Shown here: positions 25,501 through 29,959 of the stretch, piece after piece
How the letters are laid out: each line of letters opens with the position of its first letter
Position numbering within the stretch: position 1 is the stretch's first letter
DNA from: DASVNK01 sp964478815
GTDB lineage: Bacteria; Verrucomicrobiota; Verrucomicrobiia; Limisphaerales; SXQI01
NCBI GenBank assembly: GCA_964478815.1
Contig: CAYZKY010000073.1
Coordinates: 1-29,959, forward strand
Direction: 5' to 3'
DNA: 29,959 nt
Notes under the pieces: generated by a model
What the model saw: the letters and a program-made list of their open reading frames with translations, nothing else
What the model was told of the DNA's origin: nothing
Database searches by the model: none
Made by a program: the position numbers and the translations under genes

Positions 25501-25981
25501 CGAGGAAGCTCCACCCCCGCACCCCCGCGTGCAGCACCGTCGTGACTTCCGCATTAAACCCCGTCAGCGGCGCCGCGCTCAGCACCACCCCGCTCGTGTC
25601 CAGCAGGCGCATCACGGATTTCTGGTGTTGCGCTCCCGCCCCGGTCGAAGTGAAACTCTCCAGCCACACCTCCTCATCGAAGTCCAGCCGCATCCGGTAG
25701 ATCAAATGTCCCCCGTTCAGCATCTCCGAACTTCCGCCGTCGGCGAACCCGCGGAAGACGCAGGCCGTGCCCCCGAAGGGCGCTTTCGGGTCGGTCGATT
25801 GCGCCACGTACGACTTCCCGTCGGAACCCCCGAACGAATGGCCCGCCGGCCAGGTCGGGGAGGTTTCGGGCAGATACGTGACAGTCAGGTTCGCCGCGTG
25901 GCTGACGATGGTGGATGCCAGCAGGCAGCAGGCCGCGAACCGGAAGGTGGTGGCCCACCGGGCCAGGATTGAGCATGTCAT
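16586..25981 (-). CDS. Giant secreted multidomain protein: parallel beta-helix, Ig-like, C-type lectin, NHL-like and PPC-like domains
   Basis: The product has 3131 residues. The ATG at 25981 is chosen because it gives a signal peptide (WATTFRFAACCLLASTIVSHA). Order by residue: N-terminal beta domain about 30-185; right-handed parallel beta-helix about 195-1035, opening with TNTDDAGPGSLRQAI and carrying nine IGTDxTG repeats, closing with ATATDESGNTSEFS; Ig-1; C-type lectin 1 about 1120-1277; Ig-2; C-type lectin 2; Ig-3 to Ig-5; an unassigned 140-residue beta domain; Ig-6; an NHL/SMP-30-like propeller of about 270 residues; Ig-7 to Ig-9; PPC-like domain; Ig-10; second PPC-like domain; Ig-11; and a C-terminal beta domain. 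Each Ig unit shows the YQWxxxG...AGxYxV pattern. No PEP-CTERM, LPXTG or type 9 sorting tail was recognised. An adhesin or polysaccharide-binding surface role is inferred from the domains. Confidence 0.93.
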   Translation of the reverse strand: MTCSILARWATTFRFAACCLLASTIVSHAANLTVTYLPETSPTWPAGHSFGGSDGKSYVAQSTDPKAPFGGTACVFRGFADGGSSEMLNGGHLIYRMRLDFDEEVWLESFTSTGAGAQHQKSVMRLLDTSGVVLSAAPLTGFNAEVTTVLHAGVRGWSFLVDEFDDSTQWRFRKQMTVAYSTVTPTTPAAPTGAQVFTVTNTDDAGPGSLRQAINSVAGTTGGYAIHFNIPGTGPHVIQPGTAFADVVAPVTIDGSTQPGYAGTPQIEIRGDQAAGAGDVNGLSIRTKNCVIRALCVNSFKSWGIHIGWNPELGNNRIVGCFIGTDPTGTIRRGNGEGGLGIFNSPDNVVGGSLAGDRNIVSGNRGGGIHVAGIPGSSGNAVYGNYIGTDVTGTRAIPNMWEGLAIYDTENVMIGGIGSGLGNLISGNEGHGIALSTRLPADRSDRGVKNASIFGNRIGTDTTGTRALRNNWKGIRAWDAVSGLVIGASNPAARNLISGNGEAGIELANTSLPGALIQGNYIGTDITGTRKIPNSWMGVMVLETPGVTVGGTEPGQGNLISGNVYDGVKLQGAGSSNNVVAGNLIGTDHTGLAVLGNSNWGVFLDNAPRNRIGMAGAGNTIAGSGQDGVFLLNPGAHDNVVAGNHIGVDASGTRAFGNNHGVHVAEGARSNIIGGLEAAAGNVISGNRAAGVILRTGASANEVIGNRIGTDASGTRRVGNNYGGVEFWDRSPLNVLGGTTANHRNLISGNGGEGVILRNGSFSNYVQGNFIGTDITGTMAISNRYSGVWIGSDQPASPIRDSIIGGSEPGAGNLISGNGGFGIAFWSNAVNVRILGNRIGTDATGHRPLPNGYRGIDNWSVHGAIIGGPNQGEGNVIAFHRDPGVLVWNGTNTAIRGNSIYANGLLGIDLATRNGQNYSWGSNPNDVRDVDAGANGLQNYPVLSAATSAGGLRVRGTLNSRVNAAYAIDFYATSPDAAQFSAGGQRYLGSVTVRTDGSGNASFEPTFASQPAGVVITATATDESGNTSEFSSGLAVPSASGPRIVALSDSQAVAAGSAAMLTVAAEGTGSLRYQWYLDGGAVAGADTATLTRPAVTADQAGEYAVLVADDMGSTWSSTVRLEVLPGWVQWRAAEGGNDRYYRLTSQRLDWPAAEAEAVQLGGHLVDINSAAEQAFLNEWLLTGPNRYAVYWIGLTDARREGTFEWSSGAPVTYQNWEANEPNNGSGGIEDWAAMNWSTADYNSGAIGSWNDAARAGTDLNSRISDGPYYGIIETGANPALAPAITAQPSAPAVWVGTELALRVQAEGAGPLSYQWRKNGVDLPGRTEAVLVLTNLATVDAGEYSVIVRGGSGATISEPAAVVVWTRWATNGHYYALTAGRHHWIDAEAEARSQAGHLITVNAAEEQSWATREFVIGTAATQTFWIGFNDAQTEGRFEWVSGEPVTFTFWDSGEPSNGSGGGEDYTLMNHLRARSGGNRLGGWNDESLSGELYATAARARGPYHGLIETAVRPALLLELTSQLPEKLDLAEGNTLELSIDAVAQGGLEYQWWRDDQPLAGATDRTLQIAPARADQSGSYRVEVTGGGLKVRSRPAVVTIYAPPRLVTQPVGHTATAGTATTLEVQAEGTLLGYQWYWNGIDLPNGREAVLSIPNAQPVHEGTYRVVVTNLAGTVTSADAVLKVFAPPVIGQQPRSQSVRPGAIVSLEVGVSGREPKTYRWYRNGTAVAGATGATLTLPAAGPATEGTYWVEIANADGTVRSVDATIQLEPAGGAVTFGNLLPAAGIDAPVFEFDGLTRLAGATYFAQLYAGPTAETLTAVGPAVPFREGNAAGYWVAVTRSIPSVPAGAAAAVQVRAWKAGLAASFEETLVAGGLTGMSEILTVTTGGGSAPPADLLGLQGFKLGLPEGPIITQQPTGNSLPAGQRAELKVAARGSAPLAYQWYRNGTLLAGQTAASLVIASFQEADQGDYSVEVGNFVSKAPSATARLALIHSETAPFTVRPGDILVGNDGTGTVIKVDPATGAQTKLGDFTGVHDLTLASPTVLYVLEHAQTISRLDLQTGGKTVVSTEGLLGLKSLDTFTAGLTFGPDGFLYASVYAAPYTAILRIDPATGAQAKFASEGFMGGPIGVGFEPGGRLIVADIGSGRMLAMTTPAGTQAMLAENLGPGSPWGIAVDAQGGVYFGSAADSALNKIRYLHPVTRAVSTVAEGGFIEHPYDVALEPDGNLVIAQQEPRLIRVDRAAGRQQIISEGGFLNGSLSVIVADRFMPTQEPAIITAPTAKTVVAGASATLSVLASGAEPLTYQWRRDGYVLPEAISSSITFAAASTNDAGEYTVEVSNALGRVVSHPARLEVLVPPQFTTALAGQTVVAGAGEALRLEVLATGNPPPAYEWFKEGNPISGAAGSAFEIGVPGLGDAGNYSVQARNTAGAAVSGPVAVRVLESARIGRSPAGQIVQAGQRAQFQVEGAGTGPFTYQWRLNGQNLPGANAAVLVIDPVALEDAGAYTAVVVNEAGAVTSQPAELIVTLRPAPPGDNFADRVALAPDPEGVITSTNTFATREAGEPLHAAKPGTHSVWFAWTAPASGQVWMDTVGSSFDTLLAVYTGSTLNNLVEVANDDDHGGFFTSEVQFNAAGGVTYIIAVDGLGEEAGRLVLSWILDVAAPLAPVIRVHPASATVRAGDTVTLQVVAENAEAYQWSFRGAPIAGATGPQLVVANIAPSQVGTYEVAVSGGATLLRSREAVIEIGSDPAVRSYDKIEELLGLAGPGGLRAFAAGPPALVVSAGLPRTQIIDNTTATTQQREANHCGTIGYHSRWLAVRPDAAGILVVETPRASFPVVLAVYGTGRLGAAPLACTVGEALRLPGVAAGRTYYLAVDGANGATGAIEVECRVGLPPVAATEPPERAELRAGEQAVLQASAVEVPGPEPSYQWLRDGVPIPGATGEELPVTAEAASAQGVYSVIVDNGIGRVTNEVARLSVDLPLRLNGQGPEDWPRLDGGQFVFRLAGNPGQQVSVERTSDLAAWSPGGKFWLSADGRGEYRETVVGNGLFRARAASLLLEPNGELVKAGQPHRSWRVAGGRLGAGYVVERSLNDGASWQILHRNAVRTSDWTFEVPAQPAALLRVRPAED
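21455..22620 (-). other. Two C-type lectin domains inside the giant protein, split by an Ig-like domain
   Basis: Lectin 1 (about 22150-22620) has RYYRLTSQRLDWPAAEAEAV, GGHLVDINSAAEQAFL, YWIGLTD, the EPN motif in WEANEPNNGSGG, and SWNDAA. Lectin 2 (about 21455-21885) has HYYALTAGRHHWIDAEAEA, AGHLITVNAAEEQSW, FWIGFND, EPS instead of EPN in WDSGEPSNGSGG, and GWNDES. The WIGL, EPN and WND motifs are those of the C-type lectin fold; EPN is the mannose-type calcium-site motif in animal lectins. Sugar binding here is inference. Confidence 0.85.
22870..25400 (-). repeat. Parallel beta-helix repeat region of the giant protein
   Basis: Nine repeats of roughly 65-75 residues (about 200 bases) each carry an IG(T/V)DxTG core, followed by a GxxNxxxGV segment, an IIGG segment and NLISGNxxxGI. 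The run of cores in order is GTDPTG, GTDVTG, GTDTTG, GTDITG, GTDHTG, GVDASG, GTDASG, GTDITG, GTDATG. The third block has a basic insert (LPADRSDRGVKN). DNA-level identity between copies is modest, so these are old, diverged duplications. Confidence 0.85.
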
Positions 25982-26324
25982 AGCGAGTCGGCGAAAGATC
26001 GGGAATCGAGCCGCACCGTTCGCGGCGCGATCCAAGTCAGTCAGGCAACCTTTCTGAGACTTTGGCCATCCTAGCCGTTTTGGAAAAATACTGGCAAGCC
26101 GGGAACACTTCGCGGTAGCTCCGCGCTCGCCTTGGATCATCGCCCCATTCCGTCCGGAGGTTCCTCGCGTTTTCATGGCATCCTGTTCCAGCGCGGCGTC
26201 CGCCCGGCTTCCTCGCCGTCCGTCCTCCATCGCTGCCCATCGCTACGCGCGAACCTCCCCAACCTGTCAAAATCCGTGAAACTATTTTCGCCCTTGCCGC
26301 CGGAAGCGCTTCGAGGGATGGGCG
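25982..26324. other. Intergenic region upstream of the giant gene
   Basis: About 340 bases between the giant gene and the PQQ-like gene, both leftward. The giant's frame stays open to 26230, but the translation looks non-coding. It holds the promoter candidate at 26068-26097 and a small GC hairpin (26320-26335) across the stop of the PQQ-like gene. No RNA gene was seen. Confidence 0.45.
26068..26097 (-). promoter_or_regulatory. Candidate sigma70-like promoter for the giant gene
   Basis: On the minus strand TTGCCA (26097-26092), an 18-base A/T-rich spacer, then TAGGAT (26073-26068). Transcription would start near 26061, giving a leader of about 80 bases to the ATG at 25981. This supports the chosen start. 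Consensus match only. Confidence 0.38.
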
Positions 26325-27677
26325 CTATTGCGCCCCGATCGCCACCAGCCGTCCCGTCGTCCGAAAGTAGAGCGTGCCGTCCGCCGCCGCGGGCGTGGCC
26401 AGACACGGCTCACCCAGCGAGTTCGTCGCCGTCACCGAAAAGGTCGTGCTTGCGGGCACCACGAAGACGTCGCCGCTTTCGCTCGCGAAGTACAGCCGGT
26501 TCCCCGCCGCGATGCCGGATGCCGTGAAGGCCTGCCTCCCCTGCCCCAGCCGCTCGCTGTAGTGAATCCGGCCGGTCTCCCGATCCATGCAGGTCAGAAT
26601 CCCCATCCAGTCGCAGCTCCACAGCTCCTTCCCCAGCGCCAGCGGCGTTTGCATGTAACTGCCCAGGCGCGGATGGCACCACCGCACCGCCTGGTTCGTC
26701 GCTTCCATGCTTGGCGGCGTGATCTCCCCGCTGGCTGCGGCCAGTTCCACCGCGCGGATCGGCCGGTAATTCCCATGCGCGCTCGTGAAAAACGCCAGCC
26801 CATCCGCGATCAGGGGCGCCGGCACCGGCAAGTCTCCGCCCCCCGCCAGATTCCAGATGCGCTTGCCCGTTTCGAAGTCGTACCCCGCGATCTCCTTCCA
26901 CCCGTTCAGGACGATCTGCGCCTTCCCGTTCACCGGCGCGATCGCCGGCGTGCACCAATTCGCCACTTCCTTCCGGGCCGTGCGCCAGATTTCCCGTCCG
27001 TCCGTCGCATCGTAGGCCGCCACGAATTGCTCGCTGATCGTGTCGCATTGCACGATCACTTTCCCCGCGTGCAACACCGGCGATCCGGCGAAACCCCATT
27101 CGTTCGAGGGCGCCGCCCAGTACCCCGCGTCCATCTTCCCCAATTCCTTTCGCCACAGCAGCTTGCCCTCCATGTCGAAACAGAATAGCCCTTCCGACCC
27201 CAGATAAGTCACCAGCCGCGTCCCGTCCGTCGCGGGCGTCGAATTGCAATGCGAGCCCTTTGTGTGCCGCTCCTGCCGCGGCACCGCTTCATGCACCCGC
27301 CGGTCCCAGAGCAGCCGGCCGCTCGCTTTGTCGTAGCAGAGCAGCCGCCATTCATGCGGCACCTTCTCCGCGTACGAACCGATATCGCCATACAGCCCCA
27401 GGCGAAGCTCCGTCTTCGGTTTGTCCGGACGCACCGCCGTGGCCACATACAATCGATCGCCCCAAATCACCGGATTCCCATGCCCCAGCCCCGGCACCTC
27501 CGCCTGCCATCGCACCCCCTCGCCCCTCGCGATATTCCACGTCGCCGGCGCTTCCGTCTTCGATACCCCCAACCCGTCCCGCCCTCGAAACTGCGGCCAG
27601 TTCTCCCCCGCCCACCCGCTCCAACCCGCCGCCAACAGACACCACACGCACCACCATCGGGAATTCGTTCGGATCAT
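26325..27677 (-). CDS. PQQ-like (BamB-type) beta-propeller protein, exported
   Basis: The product has 450 residues from the ATG at 27677 (MIRTNSRWWCVWCLLAAGWSGWAGENW). The start is supported by a signal peptide, an AAGGTGG ribosome-binding-like stretch 5 bases upstream and a promoter candidate at 27712-27740. The mature protein opens with NWPQFRGRDGLGVSKTEAPATWN, the usual start of Verrucomicrobia/Planctomycetes PQQ-like propeller proteins. It shows repeated blades: LLCYDKASGRLLWDRRV, LFCFDMEGKLLWRKEL, VAAYDATDGREIWRTA, IAGYDFETGKRIWNLAG, LTCMDRETGRIHY and DVFVVPASTTFSVTATN. The blades carry the tryptophan-docking pattern. A quinoprotein dehydrogenase is unlikely because no catalytic region is visible; the fold suggests a periplasmic scaffold or assembly factor. 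The function is unassigned. It may be only loosely linked to the giant gene downstream, which has its own promoter candidate. Confidence 0.92.
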   Translation of the reverse strand: MIRTNSRWWCVWCLLAAGWSGWAGENWPQFRGRDGLGVSKTEAPATWNIARGEGVRWQAEVPGLGHGNPVIWGDRLYVATAVRPDKPKTELRLGLYGDIGSYAEKVPHEWRLLCYDKASGRLLWDRRVHEAVPRQERHTKGSHCNSTPATDGTRLVTYLGSEGLFCFDMEGKLLWRKELGKMDAGYWAAPSNEWGFAGSPVLHAGKVIVQCDTISEQFVAAYDATDGREIWRTARKEVANWCTPAIAPVNGKAQIVLNGWKEIAGYDFETGKRIWNLAGGGDLPVPAPLIADGLAFFTSAHGNYRPIRAVELAAASGEITPPSMEATNQAVRWCHPRLGSYMQTPLALGKELWSCDWMGILTCMDRETGRIHYSERLGQGRQAFTASGIAAGNRLYFASESGDVFVVPASTTFSVTATNSLGEPCLATPAAADGTLYFRTTGRLVAIGAQ

Positions 27678-27711
27678 GCCATCCACCTTCGCAAGACCCC
27701 CTTCGGTTTCA

Positions 27712-27740
27712 ATCACAAACTCAAGGCCCGCGCTTTTCAA
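27712..27740 (-). promoter_or_regulatory. Candidate sigma70-like promoter for the PQQ-like gene
   Basis: On the minus strand TTGAAA (27740-27735), 17-base spacer, TGTGAT (27717-27712). The start codon at 27677 lies about 28 bases beyond the expected transcription start. Consensus match only. Confidence 0.35.
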
Positions 27741-27766
27741 TTCAGGGGAATTGCCCCGTTTGGGTA

Positions 27767-27812
27767 GCACAGGCGCCCCCGCCTGTGCCGTTCGGGCGCC
27801 TCGCCCGAACGG
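27767..27812. repeat. Two tandem perfect hairpins (REP-like palindromic element)
   Basis: Hairpin 1 (27767-27788): GCACAGGCG and CGCCTGTGC around a CCCC loop, 9-bp stem. Hairpin 2 (27788-27812): CCGTTCGGGCG and CGCCCGAACGG around a CCT loop, 11-bp stem. They abut, sharing one base. The CACAGGCG-type arm resembles dispersed palindromes familiar from Verrucomicrobia intergenic DNA, so a repetitive extragenic element is likelier than a terminator; no T-tract follows. Confidence 0.6.
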
Positions 27813-27999
27813 TCGCTCCGAAACAACAGCCGCTTCCGTGGCCTTCGGATGCACTCCCCGGAAACACAAATTGACTCAATACGTCATCCCCCATTCGCGA
27901 CCCGCCAATCGGAAGCCTTGTGCCTCAAGCCTCAAGCACACCGATACCCGTCCATACACATAAATACACGTCCCCGTCATCGGTGTCTGTGAAAGTGAT

Positions 28000-28302
28000 T
28001 CAAAAGTAAGCGTAGAGAGCCTGGAGGCGGGGCACGGCGAGGGTTTCCGCAAGGTTTTGGGCGAGGGAGGTCATGAGCCAGCGGAGGAACTTGACGGAGT
28101 GCTGGGTGGCCTGCCGGGCGGCGGTGAGCAGGGGCGAAATGGGGCGGCCCGCCTGCTGCGCGGCCGTCTGGAGCTGTTCCGCCCGCTGGGCGCGGCGGCG
28201 GTCTTCGGCGGCCGGGGCCACCCGGTGTTCGCGGGCGAGCCGGGCGTGGTCAATCTCGAGGAGGTTGTGCGTCAGGGTGAGAATTCGCCGAAACGAAAGT
28301 TC
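28000..28302 (-). pseudogene. Transposase C-terminal fragment, interrupted by the IS110-family element
   Basis: A 100-codon open stretch ends at the stop 28000-28002. It reads ELSFRRILTLTHNLLEIDHARL, then an Ala/Gln/Arg-rich helix, then HSVKFLRWLMTSLAQNL and ends LPRL-like (VPRLQALYAYF). 'LTHNLL' plus a basic tail is typical of the C-terminus of DDE (IS4-like) transposases; the exact family was not identified. Reading further upstream in this frame soon meets a stop inside the IS110 leader. On the far side of that element, 29915-29959 in the same strand and a matching codon phase reads GRKAWGTTPETRTTQ, so the gene was probably split there and continues beyond the window. Confidence 0.55.
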
Positions 28303-28324
28303 GCGCTTTGAACCCCTGAACCTG
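28303..28324 (+). repeat. Left inverted repeat of the IS110-family element
   Basis: GCGCTTTG followed by AA and CCCCTGAACCTG. Pairs with the right copy at 29895-29914. Such subterminal repeats are reported for the IS1111 subgroup but are usually shorter or absent in classical IS110 elements. Confidence 0.6.
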
Positions 28325-28547
28325 ATACGTTCCTGCCGTCAGTTGTCGGGCGCAGCGTGGCCGCATTCTCCTTTGGCGCGTCCTGTGTTTCAGGACTGCC
28401 CGCGGGTGAGACTGGTTCCGGTCGTTGGCCTGCGCATTGTTTGGTGACGCCGCCGACGCGGTGTTCCCGCTGGGGAGGTTTGTCCTTCGGATGACGACCG
28501 GGCGCCGGGCGAATGACATGTTCGTTCAACACCACACGCCTTGCCTT
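28325..28547 (+). ncRNA. Candidate bridge-RNA region of the IS110-family element
   Basis: This 223-base leader lies between the left repeat and the transposase start. Known IS110 recombinases use a bridge RNA transcribed from a non-coding end of the element, upstream of the transposase in the IS110 subgroup and downstream in IS1111; the only sizeable non-coding end here is the upstream one. A perfect stem-loop, GTCCTG and CAGGAC around TGTTT (28380-28396), is visible, with further GC-rich imperfect stems. Guide loops were not resolved by eye. Confidence 0.4.
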
Positions 28548-29891
28548 ATGAAAGCCCTGCCGGTGCTCGATCCCACGGCGGCCGCCATTGATGTCGGCAG
28601 CGAAAAACTCCATGGGTCCATCGCGGGCGACACCCCGCAGGTCTTCGGCACCTTCACCGGCGAGCTGGAGCGGTTGCGCGGCTGGTTGCAGGAACACGGG
28701 GTGCGCTCCGTGGCGATGGAGGCCACCGGCGTGTACTGGCTCTGCCTCTACGAAGTGCTGGAAGCCGCCGGGCTGGAGATCCTGGTGGTCAACGGGCGGC
28801 ATGTGCAAAACGTGCCCGGACGCAAGACCGACATGGCCGACTGTCAATGGCTGGCGACCCTGCACGCGCACGGCCTGTTGCGCGGCGGCTTCGTGCCGCC
28901 GGCCGACATCCGGCAATTGCAGGACGACCAGCGGCTGCGCGCCGATCATCCCATCGGCGCGGCCAGCCAGGTGCAGAAGATGCCACAAGCGCTGGAGCGC
29001 ATGAACATCAAGTTCCACGACGTGATCAGCGACCTGACGGGCGTCAGCGGCTTGAAAGTGGTGCGGGCGATCCTCCAGGGCGAGCGGCGTCCCGGCGAAC
29101 GGCTGGCCTTGTGCGACGTGCAGATCCAGAAGAAGAAGTCGGATCGGGTGAAGGAAAGCCTGCGGGGCTGCTGGAAGAAGGAGCAACTCTTCGCGCTGCG
29201 GCAAGGGTTGGAGCTGTGGGAAACCTATCAGCCAAAGATCGCCGAGGCCGACCGGGAAATGGAGGCGTTGCTGCAGGAGCTGGCCGGCCCGCCGTCGCCG
29301 GAGGGCGGGAGCAGCCACGCCCTGGCCGTTGGGCCGGTGGCCCTGGCCCCCGCCAAGCCGGCGAGCAAGAACGCGCCGGTCATCGAGCGGCTGCAGGAAC
29401 TGGTGGCGCGGCTGTGCGGCGGACGGGATGCGACGCAGATTCCTGGGTTCAGCGTGTCTCTGGTGCTGCAACGGATCAGCGCAGTGGGGACGGACCTGAC
29501 GAAATGGAAGACCGAGAAACACTTCGTCTCGTGGCTGGGGCTGGCCGGCGGGCGCAAACAAAGCGGCAAACGCCGCGGGCGCGTGAAGGCGCACCGCCAC
29601 CGGGCGGGCCGGCTGTTTTGCGCGGCGGCGCGGGCGCTGGGCCAAAGCGTGGACAAGGCGCTGGGCGGCTTTTACCGGCGTCTGCGGGGCCGGCTGGGCG
29701 GACTGGCGGCCAACGTGGCGCTGGCGCGCAAACTGGCGCTGCTGTTCTACCGGCTGCTGCGCCATGGCATGGCCTACGTGGAGAAAGGACTCAAAAGCTA
29801 TGAAGCCAAAGTGGTGGAAACCGAAGCGCGCCTGTTGCGCAAACTGGCCAGGAAGCAGGGGTTCGCCCTCATTCCAACCGCGATGAACTGA
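28548..29891 (+). CDS. IS110-family transposase (DEDD RuvC-like + Transposase_20)
   Basis: The product has 447 residues from the ATG at 28548 (MKALPVLDPTAAAIDVGSEK); an in-frame ATG at 28518 is the alternative, and both give the usual length. The RuvC-like DEDD catalytic set is intact: D15 in AAIDVGSE, E58 in AMEATGVYW, D95 and D98 in GRKTDMADCQWLATLHAHGLL. A helical middle follows (ALERMNIKFHDVISDLTGVSGLKVVRAIL, then CDVQIQKKKSDRVKESLRG). The C-terminal Transposase_20 domain has IPGFSVSLVLQRISAVGTDLTKWKTEKHFVSWLGLAGGRKQSGKRRG, including the SG segment that carries the proposed catalytic serine, and RKLALLFYRLLRHGMAYVEKG. The enzyme recombines circular IS DNA into a target guided by its bridge RNA. 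No frameshift or internal stop is seen, so the copy is potentially active. Confidence 0.93.
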   Translation: MKALPVLDPTAAAIDVGSEKLHGSIAGDTPQVFGTFTGELERLRGWLQEHGVRSVAMEATGVYWLCLYEVLEAAGLEILVVNGRHVQNVPGRKTDMADCQWLATLHAHGLLRGGFVPPADIRQLQDDQRLRADHPIGAASQVQKMPQALERMNIKFHDVISDLTGVSGLKVVRAILQGERRPGERLALCDVQIQKKKSDRVKESLRGCWKKEQLFALRQGLELWETYQPKIAEADREMEALLQELAGPPSPEGGSSHALAVGPVALAPAKPASKNAPVIERLQELVARLCGGRDATQIPGFSVSLVLQRISAVGTDLTKWKTEKHFVSWLGLAGGRKQSGKRRGRVKAHRHRAGRLFCAAARALGQSVDKALGGFYRRLRGRLGGLAANVALARKLALLFYRLLRHGMAYVEKGLKSYEAKVVETEARLLRKLARKQGFALIPTAMN

Positions 29892-29894
29892 CCA

Positions 29895-29914
29895 CAGGTT
29901 CATGGGCAAAGCGC
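29895..29914 (-). repeat. Right inverted repeat of the IS110-family element
   Basis: On the plus strand CAGGTTCATGGG followed by CAAAGCGC; its reverse complement matches the left repeat. It begins 3 bases after the transposase stop codon, so the right non-coding end of the element is very short. Confidence 0.6.
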
Positions 29915-29959
29915 CTGCGTGGTGCGGGTTTCCGGGGTGGTGCCCCAGGCCTTGCGTCC
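29915..29959 (-). pseudogene. Probable upstream part of the interrupted transposase gene (window edge)
   Basis: The last 45 bases read on the minus strand as GRKAWGTTPETRTTQ with no stop. If the IS110-family element is removed exactly at its inverted repeats, this frame joins in phase to ELSFRRILTLTHNLL at 28302 and below. Fifteen codons are too few to prove coding; the gene would continue past the window. Confidence 0.35.

Larger units (their letters stand above)
27678..27999. other. Intergenic region with hairpins between PQQ-like gene and transposase remnant
   Basis: About 320 bases. From left: a promoter candidate for the PQQ-like gene (27712-27740), two tandem hairpins (27767-27812), and a stretch with a 7-bp inverted repeat (CACCGAT at 27939-27945, ATCGGTG at 27979-27985) that may belong to the end of the broken insertion sequence to the right. 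No gene is believable here. Confidence 0.45.
28303..29914 (+). mobile_element. IS110-family insertion sequence with imperfect terminal inverted repeats
   Basis: The ends are defined by an inverted repeat: left 28303-28324 (GCGCTTTG, AA, CCCCTGAACCTG) and right 29895-29914, whose reverse complement is GCGCTTTG then CCCATGAACCTG. The arms therefore match except for a 2-base gap and one mismatch. Between them lie a 223-base leader and the transposase gene. No target duplication is seen, as expected for IS110 elements. Exact ends are inferred from the repeat and from restored reading-frame continuity of the disrupted neighbour; they could be off by a few bases. Confidence 0.6.

Noticed and set aside
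26320..26335. GGGCGC-TATT-GCGCCC hairpin across the stop of the PQQ-like gene as a terminator
   Set aside because: No U-tract follows on the minus strand; the stem is short and partly coding.
28272..29909. A 545-codon open frame antisense to the IS110 transposase
   Set aside because: It covers the transposase end to end and its translation has no family features; the sense frame has the complete DEDD set.

Overview
The window is high-GC bacterial DNA that most resembles a Verrucomicrobiota genome, probably of the Pedosphaera/Limisphaerales type; Planctomycetota is the main alternative. The evidence is the gene content: a paired DUF1549/DUF1553 + Tat-exported DUF1501 operon, a zinc-ribbon Ser/Thr kinase fused to PEGA and sulfatase-modifying-factor domains, a DUF4175 protein, an HAF-repeat exported protein, a very large Ig/beta-helix/lectin surface protein and a BamB/PQQ-like propeller. 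This placement comes from family knowledge only; no search was run.

Layout. 1-780 (-) is the N-terminal part of a leucine-rich-repeat protein, probably a ROCO-type GTPase, that runs off the left edge. A 59-bp TA-flanked palindrome lies just upstream of it. 894-2195 (-) is an exported HAF-repeat protein. From a divergent intergenic region a rightward set begins: a membrane Ser/Thr kinase (2640-5201), a secreted sialate-O-acetylesterase-like protein that lacks the catalytic serine block (5229-6122), and a secreted protein that looks like a degenerate M48 peptidase (6211-7035). Converging on these is the leftward operon DUF1549/DUF1553 (8478-11081) then DUF1501 (7054-8481), joined by an ATGA overlap. 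An orphan HigA-like antitoxin (11158-11448, -) lies upstream of that operon.

Rightward again are a 1275-residue DUF4175 membrane/coiled-coil protein (11748-15575) and a XerC/D-type tyrosine recombinase (15604-16575). The recombinase converges, with a 10-bp gap, on a 3131-residue secreted giant (16586-25981, -). The giant contains a parallel beta-helix with nine GTD-type repeats, eleven Ig-like domains, two C-type lectin domains, an NHL-like propeller and two PPC-like domains. Behind it lies a PQQ-like propeller protein (26325-27677, -) whose upstream region carries two tandem perfect hairpins.

The right end is mobile DNA. An IS110-family element (about 28303-29914) with unusually clear imperfect inverted repeats at its ends has apparently inserted, without target duplication, into the gene of a different transposase; the C-terminal part of that gene remains at 28000-28302 (-).

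The most interesting observations are three. First is the kinase cluster with two secreted proteins that look like catalytically dead enzymes. Second is the architecture of the giant surface protein. Third is the nested IS110 element, whose 223-base leader should hold a bridge RNA. No tRNA, rRNA or CRISPR array was seen.
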